Origin: Pseudomonas brassicacearum subsp. neoaurantiaca
GTDB taxonomy: Bacteria > Pseudomonadota > Gammaproteobacteria > Pseudomonadales > Pseudomonadaceae
DNA: 64,000 nt
Direction: 5' to 3'
Assembly: GCF_013608025.1 (NCBI RefSeq)
Contig: NZ_VDLV01000013.1
Coordinates: forward strand, 62,001 to 126,000
The notes below the pieces were generated by a model. The model saw nothing but the letters and a program-made list of their open reading frames with translations. It had not been told where the DNA came from and searched no databases. Of the stretch, positions 53,709-63,492 are shown piece after piece. The first letter of the stretch is position 1. Each line of letters opens with the position of its first letter. A program made the position numbers and the translations under genes.

Positions 53709-55550
53709 TTAAAGGCCGTCAAGCATCGCCTTGTTGCGCACCGCGCCCTTGTCGGCGCTGGTGGCGAGCAGGGCGTAGGCCTTCAGGGCCGTGGTGACTT
53801 TGCGCGGACGCACTTCCACCGGTTTCCAGCCTTTCTTGTCCTGTTCGATGCGGCGCTCGGCCAGTTCTTCGTCGCTGATCAGCAGGTTGATCGAGCGGTT
53901 TGGAATGTCGATCAGGACCTTGTCGCCATCACGCACCAAGCCGATGGCACCGCCAGCCGCCGCTTCCGGCGAGGCGTGGCCGATGGACAAGCCCGAGGTA
54001 CCGCCGGAGAAACGACCGTCGGTCAGCAGGGCGCAGGCTTTGCCCAGGCCCTTGGACTTCAGGTAGGAAGTTGGGTAGAGCATTTCCTGCATGCCCGGGC
54101 CGCCCTTCGGACCTTCATAACGAATGATCACGATATCGCCGGCCTTCACTTCGTCGGCGAGGATGCCGCGCACGGCGCTGTCCTGGCTTTCGAAAATCTT
54201 CGCGTTGCCTTCGAATACATGGATCGACTCGTCGACGCCGGCGGTCTTCACCACGCAGCCGTCCAGGGCGATGTTGCCGTACAGCACGGCCAGGCCGCCT
54301 TCCTGGGAGTACGCGTGCTCGACGCTGCGGATGCAGCCGTTTTCACGGTCGTCGTCCAGGGTTTCCCAGCGGGTCGACTGGCTGAACGCGGTTTGTGTCG
54401 GGATGCCCGCCGGGCCGGCCTTGAAGAAGTGATGCACGGCCTCGTCGGTGGTCTGGGTGATGTCCCACTTGGCGATGGCCTCGGCCATGGTCTTGCTGTG
54501 CACGGTCGGCAGGTCGGTGTGCAACAGGCCGCCACGGGCCAGGGAACCGAGGATGCTGAAGATCCCGCCGGCGCGGTGCACGTCTTCCATGTGGTACTTC
54601 TGGATGTTCGGCGCGACCTTGCACAGTTGCGGTACGTGACGTGACAGGCGGTCGATGTCGCGCAGGTCGAAATCGATCTCGGCTTCCTGGGCCGCGGCCA
54701 GCAAGTGCAGGATGGTGTTGGTGGAACCGCCCATGGCGATGTCCAGGGTCATGGCGTTTTCGAACGCCTTGAAGTTGGCGATGTTGCGCGGCAACACCGA
54801 CTCGTCGTTTTCGCCGTAGTAGCGCTTGCACAGCTCGACGATAGTCCGGCCAGCCTGCAGGAAAAGTTGTTCGCGGTCGCTGTGCGTGGCGAGGGTCGAA
54901 CCGTTGCCCGGCAGGGCCAGGCCCAGGGCTTCGGTCAGGCAGTTCATCGAGTTGGCGGTGAACATGCCGGAGCACGAACCGCAGGTCGGGCAGGCGCTGC
55001 GCTCGTACTCGGCAACCTTCTCGTCAGAGGCGCTGGAGTCGGCGGCGATCACCATGGCGTCCACCAGGTCGAGGCCATGGCTGGCGAGCTTGGTCTTGCC
55101 GGCTTCCATCGGGCCGCCGGAAACGAAGATCACCGGGATGTTCAGGCGCAGGGCGGCCATGAGCATGCCGGGGGTGATCTTGTCGCAGTTGGAAATGCAC
55201 ACGATGGCGTCGGCGCAGTGGGCGTTGACCATATATTCGACGGAGTCGGCGATGATCTCGCGGCTCGGCAGCGAATAGAGCATGCCGTCGTGGCCCATGG
55301 CGATGCCGTCGTCCACGGCGATGGTGTTGAATTCCTTGGCAACGCCGCCGACGCGCTCGATTTCACGGGCAACCAGTTGGCCGAGGTCCTTGAGGTGGAC
55401 GTGGCCCGGTACGAACTGGGTGAAGGAGTTGGCAATGGCGATGATCGGCTTCTTGAAGTCGTCATCCTTCATCCCCGTGGCGCGCCACAAGGCACGGGCG
55501 CCGGCCATGTTGCGGCCATGGGTGGATGTTTTCGAGCGGTAATCAGGCAT
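53709..55550 (-). CDS. ilvD: Dihydroxy-acid dehydratase IlvD
   Basis: A 613-residue iron-sulfur dehydratase for valine, leucine and isoleucine synthesis. [24 protein letters not shown] opens it (cited in part). Cluster cysteines are in [14 protein letters not shown] and [39 protein letters not shown] near the C-terminus is the second IlvD/Edd signature. The start at 55550 gives the family N-terminus and has GGAG upstream; 22 upstream residues are unsupported. Confidence 0.95.
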   Translation of the reverse strand: MPDYRSKTSTHGRNMAGARALWRATGMKDDDFKKPIIAIANSFTQFVPGHVHLKDLGQLVAREIERVGGVAKEFNTIAVDDGIAMGHDGMLYSLPSREIIADSVEYMVNAHCADAIVCISNCDKITPGMLMAALRLNIPVIFVSGGPMEAGKTKLASHGLDLVDAMVIAADSSASDEKVAEYERSACPTCGSCSGMFTANSMNCLTEALGLALPGNGSTLATHSDREQLFLQAGRTIVELCKRYYGENDESVLPRNIANFKAFENAMTLDIAMGGSTNTILHLLAAAQEAEIDFDLRDIDRLSRHVPQLCKVAPNIQKYHMEDVHRAGGIFSILGSLARGGLLHTDLPTVHSKTMAEAIAKWDITQTTDEAVHHFFKAGPAGIPTQTAFSQSTRWETLDDDRENGCIRSVEHAYSQEGGLAVLYGNIALDGCVVKTAGVDESIHVFEGNAKIFESQDSAVRGILADEVKAGDIVIIRYEGPKGGPGMQEMLYPTSYLKSKGLGKACALLTDGRFSGGTSGLSIGHASPEAAAGGAIGLVRDGDKVLIDIPNRSINLLISDEELAERRIEQDKKGWKPVEVRPRKVTTALKAYALLATSADKGAVRNKAMLDGL

Positions 55551-55868
55551 GGAGCACTCCGGGCGGCTAATCAAAATATCAAAGGGGGAGTGAGCTTCTG
55601 TTGACCTCTGGAACACTCGGGATTGGCTGTGTGTGCAGACGTGGCCGATGACTTTGCAGGATCGCTGCGCGCCTCAGCATGAGCTCATAAACCCGCCGGG
55701 GATGAATGGCGATGAATGGGCCGATTCTACACCGCTGGCGCCAGGATGAAATGACGCAAAGCGCTGAACCGACGCCAATGTCGCGCTCGGGATGACGACT
55801 GGCAACGTTCAGCCAGGTAATGTCCTTCGTTGACGGCGGTGCATACGCGTATTGAGCGTTATCAGGCA
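55551..55868. other. Gap upstream of ilvD, weak promoter only
   Basis: About 320 bases with no gene. A -10-like TAGAAT for the minus strand lies at 55724-55729, with a poor -35 (TTTCAT) 16 bases before it, which would give a leader of about 170 bases for ilvD. An open frame crosses the region but overlaps a terminator and has no ribosome site, so it is rejected. Confidence 0.4.
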
Positions 55869-55872
55869 CAGC

Positions 55873-55900
55873 AAAAAAACTCGCAGCCAAGGCTGCGAGT
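55873..55900 (-). terminator. Rho-independent terminator of rlmI
   Basis: Minus-strand ACTCGCAGCC-TT-GGCTGCGAGT followed by a T-run, 55 bases after the rlmI stop. Confidence 0.85.
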
Positions 55901-55955
55901 CGGATATCGGTCAAAAGGAAGTGCGAGGCGGCGTTCAGTACCGCCCCGCAAGGGC

Positions 55956-57152
55956 TCAGCTGTTCGGTAGCAACCGGCAGGTGATGCTTTTGATATAGCG
56001 CGTTTCGGCAATGGCCGGATGCACCGGGTGATCGGGGCCCTGCCCGCCACGCTCCAACAGTTGAATGTTACGGTCCAGGTGACGGGCACTGGTCAGCAGG
56101 ATGTTCTGCAGATCGTCTTCGGGCAGGTGCATCGAGCACGAAGCGCTGACCAGGATGCCGTCCTTGGTGAGCAGGCGCATGGCTTGCTCGTTCAGGCGGC
56201 GGTAGGCGCCTTCGCCGTTCTTCATGTCTTTCTTGCGTTTGATGAAGGCCGGTGGGTCGGCCACGATCACATCGAAGCGTTCTTCGCTGGCTTTCAGTTC
56301 CTTGAGGGCTTCGAACACGTCGCCTTCGATGCAGGTCATTTTTTCGGCGAAACCATTCAGTGCGGCGTTGCGCTCGACACCGTCGAGGGCGAAGGCCGAA
56401 GCATCGACGCAAAATACTTCACTGGCGCCGAAAGCGGCGGCTTGCACGCCCCAGCCGCCGATGTAGCTGTACAGGTCCAGTACGCGTTTGCCTTTGACGT
56501 ACGGCGCCAGGCGTGCGCGGTTCATGCGGTGGTCGTAGAACCAGCCGGTTTTCTGGCCTTGGATGACTGGCGCTTCGAATTTTACGCCGTTCTCCTCGAG
56601 GGCAACCCACTCCGGCACCAGGCCGAACACGGTCTCGACGTAGCGTTCCAGGCCTTCGGCGTCACGGGCTGCGGAGTCGTTCTTGAACAGGATGCCGCTG
56701 GGCTTGAGCACTTGGGTCAGCGCGGCGATCACGTCGTCTTTATGGGCTTCCATGGTGGCGGAGGCGATCTGCACCACCAGGATATCGCCGAAACGGTCGA
56801 CCACCAGACCCGGCAGAAGATCGGAGTCACCGTAGACCAGGCGATAGAAAGGCTTGTCGAACAGCCGCTCGCGCAACGACAACGCCACATTGAGGCGATG
56901 CACCAGCAGGGACTTGTCCAGTGGCAGCTTCGCATCGCGGGACAGCAGGCGCGCGCAGATCAGGTTGTTGGGGCTCATCGCGACGATGCCCAGCGGCTTG
57001 CCACCTGCGGCCTCGAGGATTGCCTGGTCGCCGGCCTTGAAGCCGTGCAGCGGGGTGGCGGCTACATCGATTTCGTTACTGTAGACCCACAAGTGGCCGG
57101 CGCGCAGGCGACGGTCGGCGTTGGCTTTGAGGCGCAGGCTAGGCAGGGACAT
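55956..57152 (-). CDS. rlmI: 23S rRNA (cytosine-5) methyltransferase RlmI-like
   Basis: A 398-residue SAM-dependent RNA methyltransferase. An N-terminal PUA domain (about 1-75, LKANADRRLRAGHLWVYSNEI) precedes the EEHEE and Rossmann domains. GKRVLDLYSYIGGWGVQAAAFG is the SAM motif I, VIVADPPAFIKRKKDMKNGE holds motif IV, and VSASCSMHLPEDDL the catalytic Cys region. E. coli RlmI makes m5C1962 in 23S rRNA. Family and length match; the exact nucleotide is inferred. Confidence 0.87.
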   Translation of the reverse strand: MSLPSLRLKANADRRLRAGHLWVYSNEIDVAATPLHGFKAGDQAILEAAGGKPLGIVAMSPNNLICARLLSRDAKLPLDKSLLVHRLNVALSLRERLFDKPFYRLVYGDSDLLPGLVVDRFGDILVVQIASATMEAHKDDVIAALTQVLKPSGILFKNDSAARDAEGLERYVETVFGLVPEWVALEENGVKFEAPVIQGQKTGWFYDHRMNRARLAPYVKGKRVLDLYSYIGGWGVQAAAFGASEVFCVDASAFALDGVERNAALNGFAEKMTCIEGDVFEALKELKASEERFDVIVADPPAFIKRKKDMKNGEGAYRRLNEQAMRLLTKDGILVSASCSMHLPEDDLQNILLTSARHLDRNIQLLERGGQGPDHPVHPAIAETRYIKSITCRLLPNS

Positions 57153-57220
57153 GACGTCGCTCCGGAAAAAAGAGCGGGAGTATACCGTGTTGCAACCGTT
57201 GCGGGGCTTGTGGTGGACAT

Positions 57221-57250
57221 GCGGCGAGGGAGCTTTGCTCGCCTCGCCAC
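57221..57250. repeat. Decayed REP family B half-unit
   Basis: GCGGCGAGGGAGCTTTGCTCGCCTCGCCAC resembles a family-B end with several changes and its own internal symmetry; no inverted partner is nearby. It lies between rlmI and pfpI. Confidence 0.4.
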
Positions 57251-57255
57251 CATGG

Positions 57256-57795
57256 TCACGCAGACAACGCGCTGATCAACTCGCGATTGAACGCCGGAAT
57301 GTCGTCCGGCTGGCGACTGCTGATCCAGGTTCCGTCCTTTACCACTTCCTGATCGACCCAGTTCGCGCCGGCGTTGACCAGGTCGTCCTTGAGGGTCTTG
57401 TAGCTGGTCATGGTCTTGCCCTTGACCAATCCGCTCGACACCAGCAACCAGCCGCCGTGGCAGATTACCGCGATGGGTTTGCCTGCCGCCTCGAAGCCCT
57501 TGACCAGGTTCTGGGCGTCGGGGTCGATGCGGATGGTGTCGGAGTTCTGCACACCGCCGGGCAGCACCACGGCATCGTATTGGTCGATATTGGCGGCCTT
57601 GAAAGTCAGGTCGACCTTGAAGTCGTCGGCCGGCTTGTCATGGTTCCAGCCTTTGACCTGGCCTTCGCTGGCCGAGACGATCTCCACCTTGGCCCCGGCC
57701 TGCTCCAGCGCTTGCTTGGGGCCGGTCAATTCGGCCTGTTCGAAACCGTTTGTCACCAGGATGGCCACGCGTTTGTCATTCAGGGAGCCAGGCAT
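57256..57795 (-). CDS. pfpI: PfpI/DJ-1-type protein deglycase or protease
   Basis: A 179-residue DJ-1/PfpI-fold protein. The nucleophile is the Cys in AVICHGGWLLVSSGL near residue 109, with the acid Glu near 18 (NGFEQAELTG) and the His after the Cys. The family includes PfpI of Pseudomonas, proposed as a protease or glyoxal/glycation-repair enzyme; the true activity is debated. The ATG at 57795 has GAGGAG upstream. It lies between rlmI and the divergent HDOD gene, as in P. aeruginosa. Confidence 0.85.
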   Translation of the reverse strand: MPGSLNDKRVAILVTNGFEQAELTGPKQALEQAGAKVEIVSASEGQVKGWNHDKPADDFKVDLTFKAANIDQYDAVVLPGGVQNSDTIRIDPDAQNLVKGFEAAGKPIAVICHGGWLLVSSGLVKGKTMTSYKTLKDDLVNAGANWVDQEVVKDGTWISSRQPDDIPAFNRELISALSA

Positions 57796-57973
57796 GAAAA
57801 ATCTCCTCAAGCTGAGTGGGTTGGCTGCCGACCTAAGCCTGTATGCAGGCTTGGCTGTCGGCCCTACGAAATCCGAAGCCGAGGCTTTAATGAAAGTTCC
57901 GCCGAGCTACCCGGCGGTGTATCGGATTGCGCTTTAAGCGTTAGAATCCCCGCCTGGCCCAGAGTGCGTACCC

Positions 57974-58843
57974 ATGTCCAAAGAGCTTTCCGCCGAACAG
58001 ATCCAACAGTCCCTGCAAGGCATCAGCGTGCCGCCCCAGCCGCAAATCATGGTGGATTTGCAGATGGAGCAGTACATGCCCGACCCGGACCTGGAGACCA
58101 TCGCCAAGCTGATATCCCAGGACCCGGGCCTCTCGGGCGCGTTGCTCAAGATCGTCAATTCGCCGTATTACGGCCTGAGCAACAAGATCACCTCGATCCA
58201 GCGCGCGGTGAACCTGCTGGGCAGCCGTTCGATCATCAACCTGATCAATGCGCAGTCCATCAAGGGCGAATTACACGATGACGCGATCGTCACCCTGAAC
58301 CGTTTCTGGGACACCGCCCAGGATGTGGCGATGACCTGCCTGACCCTCGCCAAGCGCGTCGGCCTGCAGAACGGTGACGAAGCCTATGCCCTGGGCTTGT
58401 TCCATGATTGCGGCATACCGCTGATGCTCAAGCAGTTCCCCACGTACATGAGTGTGCTGGAAGAGGCCTACGCCAATGCCAGCCCCGAGTGCCGGGTGGT
58501 CGACACCGAGAACCGCGTGTTCAACACCAACCATGCGGTGGTCGGTTATTACACCTCCAAATCCTGGCGCCTGCCGGATCACGTCAGCCAGGCCATCGCC
58601 AATCACCACAATGCCCTGGCGATTTTCAGTGACGAAACGTCGCGCAATAACAGCCCACTGAAGAACCTGCTGGCGATCCTCAAGATGTCGGAGAATATTT
58701 GCGCCTCCCATCGCGTGCTGGGCAACCAGGCCGACGATCACGAGTGGGACTGCGTCGGGCCGCTGGTGCTCGATTACATCGGGTTGTCGGAATACGATTT
58801 CCAGACCCAGAAACAGGAAATTCGCGACCTCGCCTCTCGTTGA
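57974..58843 (+). CDS. HDOD-domain protein
   Basis: A 289-residue cytoplasmic protein. The HDOD domain covers about 20-215: ISVPPQPQIMVDLQMEQYMP, IAKLISQDPGLSGALLKIVN, then ALGLFHDCGIPLMLKQFP with HD, and VGYYTSKSWRLPDHVSQAI. The family works as signalling or output adaptors, without proven catalysis. mutM follows after 30 bp, so they may be one operon; the order is conserved in pseudomonads. Confidence 0.85.
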   Translation: MSKELSAEQIQQSLQGISVPPQPQIMVDLQMEQYMPDPDLETIAKLISQDPGLSGALLKIVNSPYYGLSNKITSIQRAVNLLGSRSIINLINAQSIKGELHDDAIVTLNRFWDTAQDVAMTCLTLAKRVGLQNGDEAYALGLFHDCGIPLMLKQFPTYMSVLEEAYANASPECRVVDTENRVFNTNHAVVGYYTSKSWRLPDHVSQAIANHHNALAIFSDETSRNNSPLKNLLAILKMSENICASHRVLGNQADDHEWDCVGPLVLDYIGLSEYDFQTQKQEIRDLASR

Positions 58844-58873
58844 GTGCCAGCGTTCGCCTGATTCGAGAGCCCC

Positions 58874-59686
58874 ATGCCAGAACTGCCGGAAGTCGAAACC
58901 ACCCGTCGAGGCATCGCGCCTCATCTTGAAGGCCAACGGGTCAGCCGCGTGGTGGTCCGTGACCGCCGCCTGCGCTGGCCGATCCCGGAAGACCTCGACG
59001 TGCGGCTCTCGGGCCAGCGCATCGTGCAGGTGGAGCGGCGGGCCAAGTACCTGTTGATCAATGCCGAGGTCGGCACGTTGATCAGCCATCTGGGCATGTC
59101 CGGGAACTTGCGGCTGGTTGAGATCGGCATGCCGGCCGCCAAGCATGAGCATGTCGACATCGAGCTGGAGTCCGGCCTAGCCCTGCGCTACACCGACCCT
59201 CGCCGTTTCGGCGCGATGCTCTGGAGCCTGGATCCGCTCAACCATGAGCTGCTGATTCGCCTCGGCCCCGAGCCCTTGACCGACCTGTTCGATGGCGAAC
59301 GACTGTTCCAGCTGTCGCGCGGGCGTTCGATGGCGGTCAAGCCGTTCATCATGGATAACGCAGTGGTGGTGGGCGTGGGCAACATCTACGCGACCGAAGC
59401 GCTGTTCGCCGCCGGGATCGATCCGCGTCGCGAAGCGGGAGGCATCTCGCGGGCGCGCTATTTGAAACTGGCGATCGAGATCAAGCGCATCCTTGCCCAT
59501 GCCATCGAGCGCGGCGGCACCACGCTGCGGGACTTCATCGGCGGCGATGGCCAGCCGGGCTATTTCCAGCAGGAACTGTTCGTCTACGGTCGGGGCGGGG
59601 AGTTGTGCAAAGTCTGTGGCACGGGGCTGCGGGAAATCCGCCTGGGCCAGCGCGCCAGTGTCTGGTGTCCGCGCTGCCAGAGATGA
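58874..59686 (+). CDS. mutM: Formamidopyrimidine-DNA glycosylase MutM (Fpg)
   Basis: A 270-residue base-excision repair enzyme that removes 8-oxoguanine. After the initiator Met, [16 protein letters not shown] supplies the catalytic Pro2 and Glu3. Middle-domain [21 protein letters not shown] is the H2TH motif region. The C-terminal zinc finger uses CKVCGTGL and CPRC. All catalytic parts are present and length matches. Confidence 0.95.
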   Translation: MPELPEVETTRRGIAPHLEGQRVSRVVVRDRRLRWPIPEDLDVRLSGQRIVQVERRAKYLLINAEVGTLISHLGMSGNLRLVEIGMPAAKHEHVDIELESGLALRYTDPRRFGAMLWSLDPLNHELLIRLGPEPLTDLFDGERLFQLSRGRSMAVKPFIMDNAVVVGVGNIYATEALFAAGIDPRREAGGISRARYLKLAIEIKRILAHAIERGGTTLRDFIGGDGQPGYFQQELFVYGRGGELCKVCGTGLREIRLGQRASVWCPRCQR

Positions 59687-59740
59687 TCTGTCCTACGGTC
59701 TATAGTCAGCTATCAGACTGCTTAGACGAAGGATGGCCTC

Positions 59741-60061
59741 ATGAATCTGCTTCGACCTATCGTTCTGGCGCTCTTGCTGGGCGCCAGTTTGCCTGCTTCT
59801 GCGAACACCGAGAGCGGTGACCCGCGCTACACCATCCAGAATCCGCCGGCCTACGCCATGATTGGCGATTTGCTGATTGCACGGCCGTTGCTGCTCGCCG
59901 CCACGGTGATTGGCGCCGGGGCGTTTGTCGTGTCGTTGCCCTTTACCGCGCTAGGCGGTGGGGTTGGCGATGCGGGGAAGGCGCTGGTGGTGGATCCGGC
60001 GAAGGCTACCTTCGTGCGTTGCCTGGGGTGTATCGGGGAGGGGTTTGAGCGGCAGGATTGA
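59741..60061 (+). CDS. Small membrane/secreted hypothetical protein
   Basis: A 106-residue protein. A signal peptide (about 1-21, ending SASA-NT) is followed by one hydrophobic segment (about 46-72, [20 protein letters not shown]), and a C-terminal pair of cysteines ([12 protein letters not shown]). Seen in pseudomonads next to mutM, sometimes listed as a multidrug-transporter-like protein without evidence. Function unknown. Confidence 0.65.
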   Translation: MNLLRPIVLALLLGASLPASANTESGDPRYTIQNPPAYAMIGDLLIARPLLLAATVIGAGAFVVSLPFTALGGGVGDAGKALVVDPAKATFVRCLGCIGEGFERQD

Positions 60062-60085
60062 GCATTGGGCGCGGCTGACGCCCTC

Positions 60086-60176
60086 ATCGCGAGCAAGCTC
60101 GCTCCCACAAGTAGTTTGCGTCAGCCGCCAATAATGTAAGCAGAGCAATCCCTGTGGGGGCGAGCTTGCTCGCGAT
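60086..60176. repeat. REP family A, inverted pair
   Basis: ATCGCGAGCAAGCTCGCTCCCACA and an inverted partner (TGTGGGGGCGAGCTTGCTCGCGAT, one change) with about 43 bases between, in the convergent gap before the ferredoxin gene. Confidence 0.87.
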
Positions 60177-60200
60177 GAGGCCAGTAGGGCCCCTGAAAAT

Positions 60201-61137
<937 letters not shown>

Positions 61138-61180
61138 TTACGTAGAAAAGAACTATAGACGCTGCGAATGGTGCGGATTT

Positions 61181-62776
61181 TCATGGTTTTTTCAGGCGTT
61201 CGGCCAGGTTCGATGCCAGTTGTGCCGTCAGCCCATACACCGACAACTGTGGGTTGGCGCCGATGCTGGTGGGGAACAGCGAACCGTCGTGGATCGAAAG
61301 GTTGCCCAGTTGATGGTGGCGGCCAAGGCTGTCGGTCACGGCTGACCTTGGATCATCGCCCATGGCGCAGCCGCCCATTACATGGGCACTGCCCAGACGC
61401 GTGCGGTAGAGAGCGAGGTCGAGCCCGTCGATCATCGCCCGTGCTTCAGCCAGGGTGTTTACGTAACGGGCATCGCTGTGCATAGGCATGACCGCCCTGG
61501 CTCCGCCGGCAAACTGGATTTCGGCCATGCTGTGGAACGCTCGGCGCAGGCCGTCCCAGGCATAGGGCGAAACCTGATAGTCGAGCACCGGCGTGCCGTC
61601 GCTGCGTAACTCGACGGTACCGCCGGGGCTGTCGGGATGAAAGCCATCACGCAGCAGCGCCAGCATGGCGTGGGTATGGGGCAGGTGCGCCATGTGCCCG
61701 GCATTTTCCGCGCCGAAACCGCCTAGCAACGTGGCGGCGAGCGCGGGATGCAAGGGCGGCACTTCAAGCTTGTAGGACATTTTGCCGGTGACACCGTCCT
61801 GCCATTGGAAGTGGTCCGAGTAGATCGACTGCGGCGCGCCGTAGAACGGATTGATGACTTCATCGAACTGGCCGGCCGACATGTTCACCAAATGCAGGAA
61901 CGTGCGCTTGCCCAGGCGCTCGTGAGGGGCCGGCGCATTGGAGCGCAGCAACAGCGCGGGGCTGTTGATGCCGCCGCCGGCAAGCACGTAGTGCCGGGCC
62001 TTGACGGTGATGCGTCGCCCGGTCGGCGCCACGCAACGCTCGTCCATGGCTTGGCATTCCAGGCCGACGACAATGTCGTTTTGGATCGTCAGGCGCTCGG
62101 CCCGGGCCAGGTAAAGCAGCGCGCCGCCCTTGTCCAGCGTGGCAGGGATGGTGGTGACGAGCATCGACTGCTTGGCGTTGGTCGGGCAGCCCATGCCGCA
62201 ATAACCCAGGTTCCAGCAACCGCGCACGTTGCGCGGGATGACGTGCCAGCTATAGCCCAACTGCTCGCACCCTTTGCGGATTACGTCGTTGTTGGCGTTG
62301 GGGGGAATCAGCCAGGGCGCTACACCAAGACGCTGTTCCATGCGTTCGAACCAAGGCGCCATTTCGGCGGCACTGTGACCTTTGACGTTGTGCTCGGCGG
62401 CCCAGTGTTCGAGGGTTTGCGTCGGCGTGCGAAAGCTTGAAGTCCAGTTGATCAGGGTCGTGCCGCCCACCGCCCGCCCTTGGAGAATGGTAATGGCGCC
62501 GTCCTTGCTCATGCGCCCGAGACCCTCCTGGTACAGGCTGGTATAGGCCTCGTCCTCCCGCAGCTTGAAGTCCTGGCTGGTCTTGAGCGGTCCTTCCTCG
62601 ATCAGCAGCACCTTGTAGCCCGCGGCGCTGAGAATCTCCGCCGTGGTACCGCCGCCGGCACCGCTGCCGATGATCGCCACATCGGCTTCCAGCGTCAGGT
62701 CCTCGGCCAGTTGCGCGCCGTTGTAGGTGGTCCAGCCACGGGCGAGGCCTTCGCGGAACGGGTCGGGTACGGGCAT
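61181..62776 (-). CDS. GMC-family FAD-dependent alcohol/sugar oxidoreductase
   Basis: A 531-residue flavoprotein. The FAD Rossmann motif is VAIIGSGAGGGTTAEILSAA near residue 33; AVGGTTLINWTSSFRTP is the GMC signature 1-like segment and VMGGCAMGDDPRSAV near residue 475 the C-terminal active-site region. Probably oxidises an alcohol or polyol with electrons to a membrane acceptor. A Tat-signal protein gene and an aldehyde dehydrogenase gene lie just upstream in the same direction, so the alcohol-aldehyde-acid path is likely. Substrate unknown. Confidence 0.82.
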   Translation of the reverse strand: MPVPDPFREGLARGWTTYNGAQLAEDLTLEADVAIIGSGAGGGTTAEILSAAGYKVLLIEEGPLKTSQDFKLREDEAYTSLYQEGLGRMSKDGAITILQGRAVGGTTLINWTSSFRTPTQTLEHWAAEHNVKGHSAAEMAPWFERMEQRLGVAPWLIPPNANNDVIRKGCEQLGYSWHVIPRNVRGCWNLGYCGMGCPTNAKQSMLVTTIPATLDKGGALLYLARAERLTIQNDIVVGLECQAMDERCVAPTGRRITVKARHYVLAGGGINSPALLLRSNAPAPHERLGKRTFLHLVNMSAGQFDEVINPFYGAPQSIYSDHFQWQDGVTGKMSYKLEVPPLHPALAATLLGGFGAENAGHMAHLPHTHAMLALLRDGFHPDSPGGTVELRSDGTPVLDYQVSPYAWDGLRRAFHSMAEIQFAGGARAVMPMHSDARYVNTLAEARAMIDGLDLALYRTRLGSAHVMGGCAMGDDPRSAVTDSLGRHHQLGNLSIHDGSLFPTSIGANPQLSVYGLTAQLASNLAERLKKP

Positions 62777-62818
62777 GCCAAGGTTCCCTTGTTGTTATGG
62801 ATTGCGAGGAAGATCCCG

Positions 62819-62904
62819 GTGGGAGCGAGCCTGCTCGCGAAGGTGTCGGACAGTTGCGCTGTGTCGGCTGACACACCGCAATCGCGAGCAGGCTCGCTCC
62901 CACA
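62819..62904. repeat. REP family A, inverted pair
   Basis: GTGGGAGCGAGCCTGCTCGCGAA and its inverted complement with about 40 bases between, inside the gap between the GMC gene and the Tat-protein gene. Confidence 0.87.
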
Positions 62905-62919
62905 GTGTTCGCTTGGTCT

Positions 62920-63465
62920 TCAAACCACTGGCGGTCCTGGATACCCGCAATGGGCCCAGGATTCGGGGCAGCTGTACCAGGCCATCATCACCATTTGCAG
63001 CAACGAGCCGTGGCCTTGGCGCAGCAAGCTCAGCGAGCTGTTTTCCCATCGCGCCAGGAACGCTTGGATCTCCTCGGCGCTGGCGTTTTCCCACGTCCCC
63101 CAGATACCGGTCAGTGGTCCGCGAGTGAGGCCCAGCGTGAGCACATCGAAGAGTTGGCGTGTGAGCTTGAGCATGGACGGGGACAGATGCGCCAGGCCGC
63201 GATCCAGGCTCTGCAAGGTGGCCTCGGTGGCGGCGTCGAGTGTTTGCACCGTCACCGCGCCGCCCAGCATCACCGCGATGACCGCACGCAGAAACGGCAG
63301 GTCGCTATCACGCAATGCCGCCAGGCCGCTGGCCGGTTGGCTGGCGGAGCACCCGCTCAACGTGGCCCCCAATCCGACCGTGGCGAGAAATGCGCCGGCG
63401 CCGAGGCTCAAGTGCAGCAAGCCCCGCCGCGACAGGGTGGGCGTATCGGTCAGGCTTGGGTTCAT
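62920..63465 (-). CDS. Tat-exported small subunit, gluconate-dehydrogenase subunit 3-like
   Basis: A 181-residue protein with a twin-arginine signal (TLSRRGLLHLSLGAGAFLATV) ending near a Cys (SGCSASQ), so perhaps a lipoprotein-like start. The mature helical part (about 50-181) resembles the small partner subunits of GMC dehydrogenases. It lies 143 bp upstream of the GMC gene with a REP pair between. A role in exporting or anchoring the dehydrogenase is inferred. The start at 63465 is preferred over 63489. Confidence 0.68.
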   Translation of the reverse strand: MNPSLTDTPTLSRRGLLHLSLGAGAFLATVGLGATLSGCSASQPASGLAALRDSDLPFLRAVIAVMLGGAVTVQTLDAATEATLQSLDRGLAHLSPSMLKLTRQLFDVLTLGLTRGPLTGIWGTWENASAEEIQAFLARWENSSLSLLRQGHGSLLQMVMMAWYSCPESWAHCGYPGPPVV

Positions 63466-63492
63466 TATTGTTATTCCCCTGGAAGGCACTTG

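Noticed and set aside
55579..55914. Open frame of 111 codons on the minus strand between ilvD and rlmI
   Set aside because: It runs through the rlmI terminator, has no ribosome site and no recognisable domain.
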